Source of the DNA: Oscillospiraceae bacterium
GTDB taxonomy: Bacteria; Bacillota; Clostridia; Oscillospirales; Ruminococcaceae
Length of the DNA: 14,754 nt
Assembly (NCBI GenBank): GCA_019416775.1
Contig: DXWR01000198.1
Span: forward strand, 1 to 14,754
Direction: 5' to 3'
Positions 8,024 through 14,436 of the stretch are shown here, in pieces (position 1 is the stretch's first letter; each line of letters opens with the position of its first letter). The notes beneath the pieces are model-generated. The model was given only the letters and a program-made list of their open reading frames with translations, was not told where the DNA came from and ran no database searches. Both the position numbers and the translations under genes were made by a program.

Positions 8024-8517
8024 TCCAGCGCCTTTCCGATCCGGATATGCATCTCCTGCATCATTTCTAAGGCGGCTTGCTCTAGTTTTGGCTGGGGGGA
8101 GGCAATGGCGGCAGGATCCACCCATATTTCCGCTTGAGGACAGGCGGTTCGGGCCAGTACCCCGTTGGCCAGCACACAGAGATGGCTCACCACCCCTGCC
8201 AGCTCGATGGAAGAGTAGTTCGCTTGGCGGAGATGATCAAACAGCGTCGCCGATCCAAAGGTGTCTTTGACAAAACAAAGATCCTCTCGCCGCTTTTCCT
8301 GCTCGACTTTTCCGTACAGTGTCTGCCCTAAGGCTTTGGGGGGAACAGGCGTGGAACTGCCCCCGGTGTCCAGGGTGAACAGCACCGTTCCCCCGGCGGC
8401 ACGGTAGGCGCGGATTCTCGCAATAAGAACCGGCTCCAGCGCTTTGGCCTCTTCAAATCCCTGGGGACCGGCCACAAAATCTTGCTGATAATCAATGACA
8501 ATCAGGCATGGGTCCAT
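8017..8517 (-). CDS. Isochorismatase-fold cysteine hydrolase (nicotinamidase-related), metal site apparently degenerate
   Basis: A 166-residue protein of the isochorismatase/nicotinamidase superfamily. The catalytic triad is recognisable: Asp9 (LIVIDYQQDF), Lys84 (FVKDTFGS) and Cys114 in VVSHLCVLA. The start is the ATG at 8515-8517, 7 nt from GAGG. In related proteins I recall, the strand ending T-x-D-T is followed by a His and a dozen residues later by a P-H-C/I segment that help form the metal site. Here the sequence reads FTLDTGGSSTPVPPKALGQ and both histidines are missing, with an apparent deletion. The role may be amide or ester hydrolysis on an unknown small molecule; true nicotinamidase activity is doubtful. 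It converges on the MATE gene. Confidence 0.85.
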   Translation of the reverse strand: MDPCLIVIDYQQDFVAGPQGFEEAKALEPVLIARIRAYRAAGGTVLFTLDTGGSSTPVPPKALGQTLYGKVEQEKRREDLCFVKDTFGSATLFDHLRQANYSSIELAGVVSHLCVLANGVLARTACPQAEIWVDPAAIASPQPKLEQAALEMMQEMHIRIGKALDQ

Positions 8518-8618
8518 TTTTCTTCCTCTTTTCCATGGTTTTTCCTAGTCTGCCCCAAAGAATCGGGAATAGCCGGAGTATGGAAGGGCAGGAAACGGCA
8601 CACTACTACCAAAAAGGT

Positions 8619-8647
8619 TTGCATTTTTCAGCCGAAGATGGTATCCT
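8619..8647 (+). promoter_or_regulatory. Weak candidate promoter for the L,D-transpeptidase gene
   Basis: TTGCAT (8619-8624), 17-bp spacer, TATCCT (8642-8647, 4 of 6). It lies in the 173-bp gap between two divergent genes, 44 bp before the ATG. Match quality is modest. Confidence 0.35.
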
Positions 8648-8690
8648 GTTGAGAAGAAAGGGTTTTTGGCCTTTTTTGGGAGGTAGATCC

Positions 8691-9761
8691 ATGCAGATTG
8701 GAAAAACAAAGCATATGTTGAGCGTGTTATCCGGGATGTTGGCGGTGCTGTTGCTGATTTGTTGTCTGGCAGCCTGCTCTTCCAACCAAGATCAAGGAAC
8801 GGCTTCGTCAAAAATAGATATGGAAAGTTCCACCCTTTCCCAACGGGAGACATCTTCGGCGGCTTCCTCCGCCGACAGCCGGGTGGAACCGGTTTCGGAG
8901 GTGAGCAGTCAGGCTTCTCAGGTCAGCAGCCAGGTTTCAGAATCGTCCCAGGCCAGCCAGCCTGCGGCGCCGGTGCAGGTGACCGGCATTACCCTCACCA
9001 CCTATGCAGTGACCTTGAATCTGGGACAGAGCCAGATGCCTATCGTTACCATGACCCCTGCCGACGCGGCAGATAAAGGGGAGATCTGGACCTCCTCCGA
9101 TCCCTCCATCGCTACGGTGGATGGCTTGGGGCGGATCACCGGAGTGAAGGCGGGAAGCTGCACCGTGACTGTCATCAGCACCTCTAACCCAGCGGTGAGC
9201 GCCCAGGTGGCGGTAACGGTGAACAACCGGGTTTCCACCGGGGTGTACTCTAACGGCAATCCCTATTATCTGGTGGTGAACAAGTCCACCAATACGGTCA
9301 CCGTCTATCAGGCCGACGGCACCGGGGAATACTGCATTCCGGTGAAGAGTATGATCTGCTCCTGCGGGGACGACACCCCTTCCGGCACCTACAACACCTC
9401 CGACCAGTACCGCGGGCGGTACTTGGTAGGGGATGTGTACGGTCAGTACGCCACCCGGATCACCGGACACATTCTGTTTCACTCGGTGCCCTATCTGCGC
9501 CAAAGCGAGGACAGCTTGCAATATGAGGAGTACAACAAGCTGGGTACTACCGCTTCCCACGGCTGCATCCGGCTGACGGTGGCGGACAGCTTGTGGATTT
9601 ATCAAAACTGCCCCTCCGGCACCAAAGTGACCTTGACCAGCAGCCCTTCTATGGGAGACCCTCTGGGCAAGCCCGCCGCGCAGACCATTTCTCCGGATAG
9701 CCCCAATCGCGGCTGGGATCCCACCGATCCCGCAGTGGGAAATCCTTGGACGGCAGGTTAA
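8691..9761 (+). CDS. L,D-transpeptidase (YkuD) lipoprotein with BIG2 domain
   Basis: A 356-residue exported lipoprotein. Order: basic N terminus and hydrophobic core (8-26), lipobox LAAC with lipidated Cys29, a Ser/Gln-rich spacer (about 30-95), a BIG2 immunoglobulin-like domain (about 96-178, with WTSSDPSIATVD and the GVKAGSCTVTV strand), then a YkuD catalytic domain (about 190-316). The YkuD motif is ASHGCIRL, catalytic Cys292, with TGHILFHSVPY (258-268) supplying the conserved His. It ends in a short Pro-rich tail. The enzyme should form 3-3 peptidoglycan crosslinks or attach proteins to stem peptides outside the membrane. The ATG at 8691 is 6 nt after GGGAGGT (8678-8684); starting here places the signal peptide at the N terminus, whereas the frame is open further upstream to 8508. 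A strong terminator follows at 9890. Confidence 0.94.
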   Translation: MQIGKTKHMLSVLSGMLAVLLLICCLAACSSNQDQGTASSKIDMESSTLSQRETSSAASSADSRVEPVSEVSSQASQVSSQVSESSQASQPAAPVQVTGITLTTYAVTLNLGQSQMPIVTMTPADAADKGEIWTSSDPSIATVDGLGRITGVKAGSCTVTVISTSNPAVSAQVAVTVNNRVSTGVYSNGNPYYLVVNKSTNTVTVYQADGTGEYCIPVKSMICSCGDDTPSGTYNTSDQYRGRYLVGDVYGQYATRITGHILFHSVPYLRQSEDSLQYEEYNKLGTTASHGCIRLTVADSLWIYQNCPSGTKVTLTSSPSMGDPLGKPAAQTISPDSPNRGWDPTDPAVGNPWTAG

Positions 9762-9889
9762 TGGGACCCGGGCGAATTCCCCTTTGTTGCGGCGGAAGAA
9801 AATAGCTGCAATTTTACTCTGCACCCCTCAGGAAAATTTTCTGTCTGGGGTTGGGAACCAGCCACTGTTTCATTTTAAATATGACGAAA

Positions 9890-9926
9890 CCCCTTGCCGG
9901 TTTTTTCTTCCAGCAAGGGGCTTTTT
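9890..9926 (+). terminator. Bidirectional intrinsic terminator between ldt and dusB
   Basis: CCCCTTGC (9890-9897) pairs with GCAAGGGG (9913-9920); after one C/A mismatch GG pairs with CC, around a T-rich loop. CTTTTT follows on the plus strand. On the minus strand the same stem is followed by TTTCG, so it can also end the convergent dusB transcript, less strongly. The remaining sequence of the gap (9762-9889 and 9927-9990) holds only small hairpins, such as GGGCCG/CGGCCC at 9936-9953, and no gene I can support. Confidence 0.88.
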
Positions 9927-9990
9927 CTATTTGATGGGCCGTGGCTGCGGCCCCGGGGATTGTTTGGTAAGGACAGTACATCCTATGCCC

Positions 9991-10983
9991 TTACCCCTCC
10001 CAAGGTTCCTCTTTTTGGGCGTCTAGCACTTCTTTGGCCAGAGTTTTGGCGTCCTCCAGGGTGGAGAGGCTGCCGCACAGCCCCCGGAACCGGCTGGCCT
10101 GAGCCAGTCCCTTGACGTAAAATCCGGCGATCTTTCGGCCTTCCCGCATCCCGGCCCGCTCTCCTTTGTAGGTGCAGATCAAAGAGAGATGGCGCAGCAT
10201 GACCTCCATCTTTTCTTCCGGAGAAGGTTCCGGAGGAAGGGTGCCGGTTTCCAGGTACTGGGTGATTTCGGAAAAGATCCAAGGGCGTCCGTAGCTGCCC
10301 CGGGCCACTGCTACCAAATCGCAGCCGGTTTGGCGGTACATTTGAGCTGCATCCTGGGCGCTCATCACATCCCCGTTGCCGATCACGGGAATGGACACCG
10401 CCTCTTTCACCTGCTTGATGATCTCCCAATCCGCCCCCGGCTGATAGAGCTGGGCCTTGGTGCGGCCGTGGATGGTGATGGCAGCGACCCCCTCTTCTTC
10501 GCAGAGCTTGGCCAACTGAGGAGCGTTGGCGTCCTCGGCATTGTAGCCCTTGCGCATCTTCACGGTAATGGGGATGTCCACCGCTTCCACGCAGGCCCGG
10601 ACGATCTGGGCCGCCTTTTTGGGGGTGGTCATCAACCGGCTTCCCGCCCCGGTACTCACCACCTTGTGCACCGGGCAGCCCATATTGATGTCGATGAAGG
10701 CAGGGTGGTACTGGGCCGCAATCTTGGCGGCCTTGGCGAAAAAGGAGGGATCGTCTCCGAACAGCTGCACCCCCATGGGGAATTCTTCTTGGGTGCAGGT
10801 GAGCAGTTCGGCGGTTTTCCGGTCAGAGTAGCAAAGGCCCTTCACCGATGCCATTTCTCCCACCACCAGCACTGCGCCGTACTCTTTGCAGAGCTGCCGG
10901 TAGGCACGGTCGGCAATGCCCGCCATAGGGGCCAGCATGGCGGTGCGAGGAATCGTGTAGCCGAATAGGGACAGTTGGTTCAT
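9991..10983 (-). CDS. dusB: tRNA-dihydrouridine synthase, DusB type
   Basis: A 330-residue FMN-dependent TIM-barrel enzyme that reduces specific uridines in tRNA to dihydrouridine using NADPH. Features in order: LAPMAGIADRAYR (17-29, FMN-binding start), VGEMASVKGL (41-50), GVQLFGDDP (71-79), DINMGCP with catalytic Cys103, GAGSRLM (112-118), VKMRKGY (141-147), TIHGRT (170-175), IGNGDV (201-206) and ARGSYGRPWIF (227-237, usually G-R-G-x-x-G-N-P-W). The last 90 residues form the C-terminal helical tRNA-binding domain. The ATG at 10981-10983 follows AAAGGAG on the minus strand. It is transcribed away from polA and converges on the transpeptidase gene. The subfamily call rests on length and on the NMGCP and KMRKGY motifs. 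Confidence 0.95.
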   Translation of the reverse strand: MNQLSLFGYTIPRTAMLAPMAGIADRAYRQLCKEYGAVLVVGEMASVKGLCYSDRKTAELLTCTQEEFPMGVQLFGDDPSFFAKAAKIAAQYHPAFIDINMGCPVHKVVSTGAGSRLMTTPKKAAQIVRACVEAVDIPITVKMRKGYNAEDANAPQLAKLCEEEGVAAITIHGRTKAQLYQPGADWEIIKQVKEAVSIPVIGNGDVMSAQDAAQMYRQTGCDLVAVARGSYGRPWIFSEITQYLETGTLPPEPSPEEKMEVMLRHLSLICTYKGERAGMREGRKIAGFYVKGLAQASRFRGLCGSLSTLEDAKTLAKEVLDAQKEEPWEG

Positions 10984-11037
10984 AGATGTTCTCCTTTAAC
11001 GCCCCTTGCTGGGCTGGGATGGTGTGACCAATTTTCG

Positions 11038-11090
11038 CCCCGGCAGCGCCGGGGGACACCCCTTCTCCTTGCGTAGAAGGCTGGGGGTGT
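11038..11090. repeat. Two strong adjacent dyads in the dusB-polA intergenic region
   Basis: CCCCGGC-AGC-GCCGGGG (11038-11054) is a perfect 7-bp stem. It is followed at once by ACACCCC (11056-11062) pairing with GGGGTGT (11084-11090), which encloses a second small stem, TTCT/AGAA. Neither is followed by a T tract on either strand, so they are not ordinary terminators. On the minus strand they fall in the possible 5' leader of dusB. On the plus strand the second overlaps the -35 of the promoter at 11069-11098. Confidence 0.6.
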
Positions 11091-11098
11091 GATATAAT
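11069..11098 (+). promoter_or_regulatory. Candidate promoter upstream of polA
   Basis: TTGCGT (11069-11074), 18-bp spacer, perfect -10 TATAAT (11093-11098). The start would be near 11105, some 270 nt before the polA ATG, with an intrinsic terminator between. Confidence 0.55.
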
Positions 11099-11104
11099 AA
11101 TTGA

Positions 11105-11262
11105 TAAAAGCAATGATTACGGTTCCCGCTTTGCGGGGGCAGACCCAGTTTGAAATTGGCTGGTACGCCCATATCCAAACCGGTTTTGCAAGGCAAAATT
11201 GCGGCCTTGCCGGGGCTGGAAAGGGTTGGATGAGAAGCGTCATGGCAGAACCATGACGTTTT
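11105..11262 (+). ncRNA. Candidate structured small RNA or attenuator leader upstream of polA
   Basis: This stretch lies between a TATAAT promoter and an intrinsic terminator and shows several stems: CCCGC-TTT-GCGGG (11125-11137), a CCAGTT/AATTGG-type hairpin with one G-U pair near 11145-11159, TTTTGC-AAG-GCAAAA (11184-11198), and a longer-range helix ATCCAA (11172-11177) with TTGGAT (11226-11231). It contains no convincing ORF. I do not recognise a known riboswitch, T-box, 6S or SRP RNA. It may be an independent RNA of about 158 nt or a leader that controls polA by premature termination. The 5' and 3' ends are estimates. Confidence 0.4.
11235..11262 (+). terminator. Intrinsic terminator 113 nt before the polA start codon
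   Basis: CGTCATGG (11238-11245), loop CAGAA, CCATGACG (11251-11258), then TTTTG. The stem extends by one G-U and two A-T pairs with the flanks. The U tract is short, so efficiency may be partial. A further dyad, GTGCCTA (11263-11269) with TAGGCAC (11296-11302), begins immediately after it. Confidence 0.7.
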
Positions 11263-11375
11263 GTGCCTACCGGCGCAATCCAATAGAGCCTTTTCTAGGC
11301 ACGAAAACTCACGACTTACTGATTATACCCATTCCCGTCAGGTTCGTCAACCGGGGCGGAGAAAGGATTTTTACT

Positions 11376-13931
11376 ATGAAACTCTTGGCCATCGACGGCA
11401 ACAGCATCATCAACCGGGCCTTTTTTGGGGTGCGGGCTTTGTCCACCCAATCCGGACAGCCCACCAACGCCATCTTCGGCTTTTTGAATATTCTGCTGAA
11501 ACTGAAAAAGGATTGGCAGCCGGATCAAATTGTCTTTACCTTTGACCGCCACGCTCCCACCTTCCGGCACAAGCAGTACGACCAATATAAGGCCAACCGC
11601 AAGGGAATGCCCCAGGAGCTGTTTTGCCAGATGCAGCCTTTAAAAGACATCCTGGCCGCCTTGGGCTATGCAATTGTGGAGCTGGACGGCTACGAAGCGG
11701 ACGATCTGCTTGGCACCCTCTCCCGACTGGCGGGGGAGCAGGGGGGAAGCTGCGTCATCGCCACCGGGGACCGGGACAGCTTCCAGTTGGTCAGCGACAC
11801 CACCACCGTCTGCTTGGTGAAAACCAAGGAGCAGATTGCCTATACTCCGAAAAAGATCCGGGAGGATTACGGGGTAGCCCCCAAGCAGATGATCGAGATC
11901 AAAGCCCTGATGGGGGACACCAGCGACAATATCCCCGGAGTGAAGGGCATCGGGGAAAAGACCGCCGTCAGCCTGATCCAGCAGTTCGGCAGCCTGGATG
12001 AGTTGTACGCTCATTTGGAACAAGCCAAGCTCACTCCCCGGGTGAAAAAACTGCTGGCCGAAGGAAAGGAAAACGCCTATCTCAGCAGGGAGCTGGGCAC
12101 TATCTGCCTCACCGCTCCGGTGGAGCAGGATCTTTCTGCCTATGCCCAAAAGCCGGAAAACCGGGAGGAGCTGTACCGGCTGCTCACCGGCCTGGAATTG
12201 TTTTCCATGCTGCCTAAATTCGGCTTGGAGCAGGGAGAGTACACCGCCGCCCCTGCCGAGATGACCAACCGCATCGAATACACTCTGGCGGCCCCGGAAT
12301 CTCTGGAAGAAGCCAAGCAGGATCTGGCCGGGTTGGAGACGGTGGACTATCTGCTCACCGATTCCGGCCTGTTGGTGATGGGGAAAAGTACCGTTTATTC
12401 CTTCGCCCTCACCGCCTCTCAGGCCTTTGAGGCTTTGGTGCTGGACAGCGACAAGCCCAAGCGCACCTTCAAGGCCAAACCCAGCTATAAGCTGGCCCGA
12501 AGCCTGGGCAAACCCCTGGACACCGTCTGGGACGGGGAGTTGGCGGCCTATCTGCTCAGCGTCTCCTCCAAGGGGTACGAAATCGGCCAGCTGGCGGTGA
12601 AGTATCTGCCCCAGTTGGAATTTGTGGGACCGGAACAGGGCCGGGAGATGGCCATTCTGCCCCATCTCTGTCCTGCGCTGGAGAAACTGGTACGGGAACA
12701 GCAGATGGAGTTTTTGCTCACCCATATTGAGCTGCCTCTCTGCCGGGTGCTGGCCCAGATGGAGCAGGACGGGTTCGGGGTGGACGCCAAAGCCCTGGAA
12801 GAATACGGCAAGGAACTGTCCGCCCAGGCGGAGGAATTAAAAGCAAAGCTGTTTGACTACGCCGGCCACGAATTCAATCCCAATTCCACCAAGGAACTGG
12901 GAAAGGTGCTGTTTGATCCGAATGAACTGGGTCTGCCTCCCCTGAAGAAAACCAAAACCGGTTATTCCACCTCTGCTGAGGTGCTGGAACGGCTTAGGGG
13001 CAACCACCCTATCATCCAAACCCTGTTGGACTACCGGAAGCTTACCAAACTTACCTCTACCTACACCACCGGACTGTTGAAGGTCATCGGCCAGGACGGG
13101 CGGGTGCATTCCACCTTCAATCAAACCGAAACCCGCACCGGACGGATCAGCTCCACTGAGCCAAACGTTCAGAACATCCCGGTGCGCACCCCTCAGGGCA
13201 GCCGGCTGCGGGAATTTTTCGTGCCCCGGGAAGGTTGGGTTTTGGTAGACGCCGACTACTCCCAGATCGAGCTGCGCTTGCTGGCTCACATTGCAGGGGA
13301 TGAGCATATGCTCCAAGCTTTCCGGGACGGGGAGGACATCCACCGCCGCACCGCCTCCCAGGTGCTGGGCATCCCCGCCAGCCAGATCACCCCCCAGCAG
13401 AGAAGCAGCGCTAAGGCCATCAATTTCGGCATTGTCTACGGCATCAGCGCCTTTTCCTTGAGCCAGGACATTCATGTGTCGGTACCCCAGGCCAAGGCTT
13501 ATATCGACGCCTATCTGGCTAATTTTTCGGGAGTGGCCAAATATATGACCGACATTGTGGAATTTGCCAAGGAACACGGCTATGTGGAGACCCTCTACCA
13601 TCGCCGCCGGGAACTGGGGGACATCCGTTCTTCCAACCACAACGTGCGGGAAGGGGCAAAGCGCATCGCTTTAAACACCCCCATCCAGGGTACTGCTGCG
13701 GACATCATCAAACTAGCCATGGTGCGGGTGCACCGGCGGCTGGAACAGGAAGGACTGCAGGCCCGGCTGATTTTGCAGGTTCACGACGAATTGATTGTGG
13801 AATGCCCGCCTCAGGAAGAGGAATCGGTGAAGAAGCTGCTCAAAGAAGAGATGGAGCACGCCGCTGATTTGAAGGTGAAGCTGGAAGTGGATGTGCACAG
13901 CGGGAAGAATTGGCTGGCAGCGAAAGGTTGA
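11376..13931 (+). CDS. polA: DNA polymerase I, with 5' nuclease and probably inactive proofreading domain
   Basis: An 851-residue family A polymerase. The N-terminal 5'-3' nuclease (1-285) shows IDGNS (6-10), FDRHAPTFRH (56-65), YEADDLL (106-112), ATGDRDSFQLV (129-139) and the helix-hairpin-helix after GDTSDNIPGVKGIGEKTA (180-197). The middle domain (about 295-430) lacks the D-x-E metal motif of active 3'-5' exonucleases, as in Bacillus and Thermus PolA. The polymerase domain (about 435-851) has TRTGRISSTEPNVQNIP (587-602), motif A DYSQIELR (627-634, catalytic Asp627), motif B RSSAKAINFGIVYG (676-689) and motif C QVHDELIVE (801-809, Asp804). It fills gaps in Okazaki processing and excision repair. 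I start at ATG 11376, where MKLLAIDGNS matches the family N terminus and GAAAGGA lies 8 nt upstream; an in-frame extension to 11199 is non-homologous leader. Confidence 0.97.
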   Translation: MKLLAIDGNSIINRAFFGVRALSTQSGQPTNAIFGFLNILLKLKKDWQPDQIVFTFDRHAPTFRHKQYDQYKANRKGMPQELFCQMQPLKDILAALGYAIVELDGYEADDLLGTLSRLAGEQGGSCVIATGDRDSFQLVSDTTTVCLVKTKEQIAYTPKKIREDYGVAPKQMIEIKALMGDTSDNIPGVKGIGEKTAVSLIQQFGSLDELYAHLEQAKLTPRVKKLLAEGKENAYLSRELGTICLTAPVEQDLSAYAQKPENREELYRLLTGLELFSMLPKFGLEQGEYTAAPAEMTNRIEYTLAAPESLEEAKQDLAGLETVDYLLTDSGLLVMGKSTVYSFALTASQAFEALVLDSDKPKRTFKAKPSYKLARSLGKPLDTVWDGELAAYLLSVSSKGYEIGQLAVKYLPQLEFVGPEQGREMAILPHLCPALEKLVREQQMEFLLTHIELPLCRVLAQMEQDGFGVDAKALEEYGKELSAQAEELKAKLFDYAGHEFNPNSTKELGKVLFDPNELGLPPLKKTKTGYSTSAEVLERLRGNHPIIQTLLDYRKLTKLTSTYTTGLLKVIGQDGRVHSTFNQTETRTGRISSTEPNVQNIPVRTPQGSRLREFFVPREGWVLVDADYSQIELRLLAHIAGDEHMLQAFRDGEDIHRRTASQVLGIPASQITPQQRSSAKAINFGIVYGISAFSLSQDIHVSVPQAKAYIDAYLANFSGVAKYMTDIVEFAKEHGYVETLYHRRRELGDIRSSNHNVREGAKRIALNTPIQGTAADIIKLAMVRVHRRLEQEGLQARLILQVHDELIVECPPQEEESVKKLLKEEMEHAADLKVKLEVDVHSGKNWLAAKG

Positions 13932-13953
13932 GCCAAAAATGTCTCAACCTTTC
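13922..13953 (+). repeat. Perfect 11-bp inverted repeat across the polA stop codon
   Basis: GAAAGGTTGAG (13922-13932) and CTCAACCTTTC (13943-13953) pair fully around a 10-nt loop. The polA TGA (13929-13931) lies inside the left arm. No T tract follows, so it is either a non-canonical terminator, an mRNA 3' stabiliser, or part of the palindrome-rich element beyond. Confidence 0.75.
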
Positions 13954-13954
13954 T

Positions 13955-14017
13955 GATCCGACACTTCGCGGCCAAAAGGCCAGCCGCCATTTTGCTGCGC
14001 AAAAACCGTGTCGGATC
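13955..14017. repeat. 63-bp element with 10-bp terminal inverted repeats and two inner hairpins
   Basis: GATCCGACAC (13955-13964) and GTGTCGGATC (14008-14017) are exact reverse complements. Between them are GGCC-AAAA-GGCC (13970-13981) and TTTTGC-TGC-GCAAAA (13990-14004). As RNA it would fold into a three-way shape; as DNA it resembles a short palindromic or MITE-like repeat. Only one copy is in this window, and I see no flanking target duplication. Confidence 0.6.
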
Positions 14018-14070
14018 TGGGGTGATTCCACTTAGGGAAGAAAATATTAAAATTTAGATCCAGCCTTTTA

Positions 14071-14186
14071 GGGAAATAGATCGAAGATCATTTTCCCGAA
14101 GGCATGGTGGGGGCGAATCCCACGCAGTGGATTCTAAGAGGGGCGACGCCCTTGCATAGGAATTGTTTTGTTTTAAAACTTCCTAT
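14071..14186. repeat. Run of further inverted repeats in the polA-arginine phosphatase gap
   Basis: GGGAAATAGATC/GATCATTTTCCC around GAA (14071-14097, 10 of 12 positions paired); GAATCCCAC/GTGGATTC around GCA with one bulge (14115-14134); GGGC-GAC-GCCC (14141-14151); and ATAGGAA/TTCCTAT (14156-14186) with an AT-rich loop. With the two dyads before it, nearly all of 13922-14186 is self-complementary in blocks. I find no supportable gene in the 505-nt gap. The part from 14187 to about 14300 shows only AT-rich sequence and then weak, short dyads. Confidence 0.55.
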
Positions 14187-14304
14187 TTCAGACTTGATTT
14201 AAAATAAAATTGTGAAAACAACAACTCGGAATCCATCCGGAAACATTCCACCCCTTTTTCCATCAGCTGAACCCCTCCGCAGGGAACTCCGGCGCTTGAT
14301 ACCG

Positions 14305-14365
14305 GCCGCCGCCTCATCCGTCTGGACATTCGTCCGGACAGCTTCCCCTCAAGGGGAAGCCTTTG
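14305..14365. repeat. Double-hairpin intergenic palindrome resembling a dispersed repeat of gut Clostridia
   Basis: After CCGCCTCATCC comes GTCTGGAC-ATTC-GTCCGGAC (14320-14339, 8 bp with one G-U) and directly GCTTCCCC-TCAA-GGGGAAGC (14341-14360, perfect 8 bp), then CTTTG. From memory, the layout CCTCATCCGTC, a variable hairpin, then CTTCCCCTCAAGGGGAAG recurs in many intergenic regions of Oscillospiraceae and relatives. That recollection has not been checked by search. It sits about 75 nt before the arginine phosphatase gene and might also slow or end transcription. Confidence 0.6.
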
Positions 14366-14436
14366 TCGCACTTGCTTTGAGCATATCAATCGTCCTTTCT
14401 CTCATACCCTAGTTTTTATTGCGAAAGGAAATGTTT

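Noticed and set aside
7228..8070. 280-codon plus-strand frame inside the MATE gene, and other long shadow frames (e.g. 8937-9824 minus, 11640-12725 minus, 10189-10968 plus)
   Set aside because: All overlap well-supported genes, have no RBS or family signature, and are products of GC-rich codon use.
8508..8690. N-terminal extension of the L,D-transpeptidase to an ATG at 8508
   Set aside because: It would bury the lipoprotein signal about 60 residues inside, while ATG 8691 has GGGAGGT and gives a proper signal peptide with LAAC.
11105..11262. Known RNA families (T-box, 6S, SRP RNA, tRNA, common riboswitches)
   Set aside because: I do not see their conserved motifs, such as the T-box AGGGTGG, the SRP GGAAG loop or a tRNA T-loop, so no family name is given.
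11199..11375. PolA extended upstream to 11199
   Set aside because: The extra residues have no family match and cross the terminator hairpin. ATG 11376 has an RBS and the conserved N terminus.
13922..14186. CRISPR array
   Set aside because: The dyads differ from one another and there are no regularly spaced direct repeats.
14183..14412. Small open frames of 66-68 codons on both strands in the gap before the phosphatase gene
   Set aside because: They run through the palindromic repeat, lack convincing RBSs and give low-complexity or repeat-derived peptides.
14431..14436. ATG 14431 as start of the arginine phosphatase
   Set aside because: Only 1 nt from the AAGGA. ATG 14437 has 7-nt spacing and gives the usual short lead to the P-loop.
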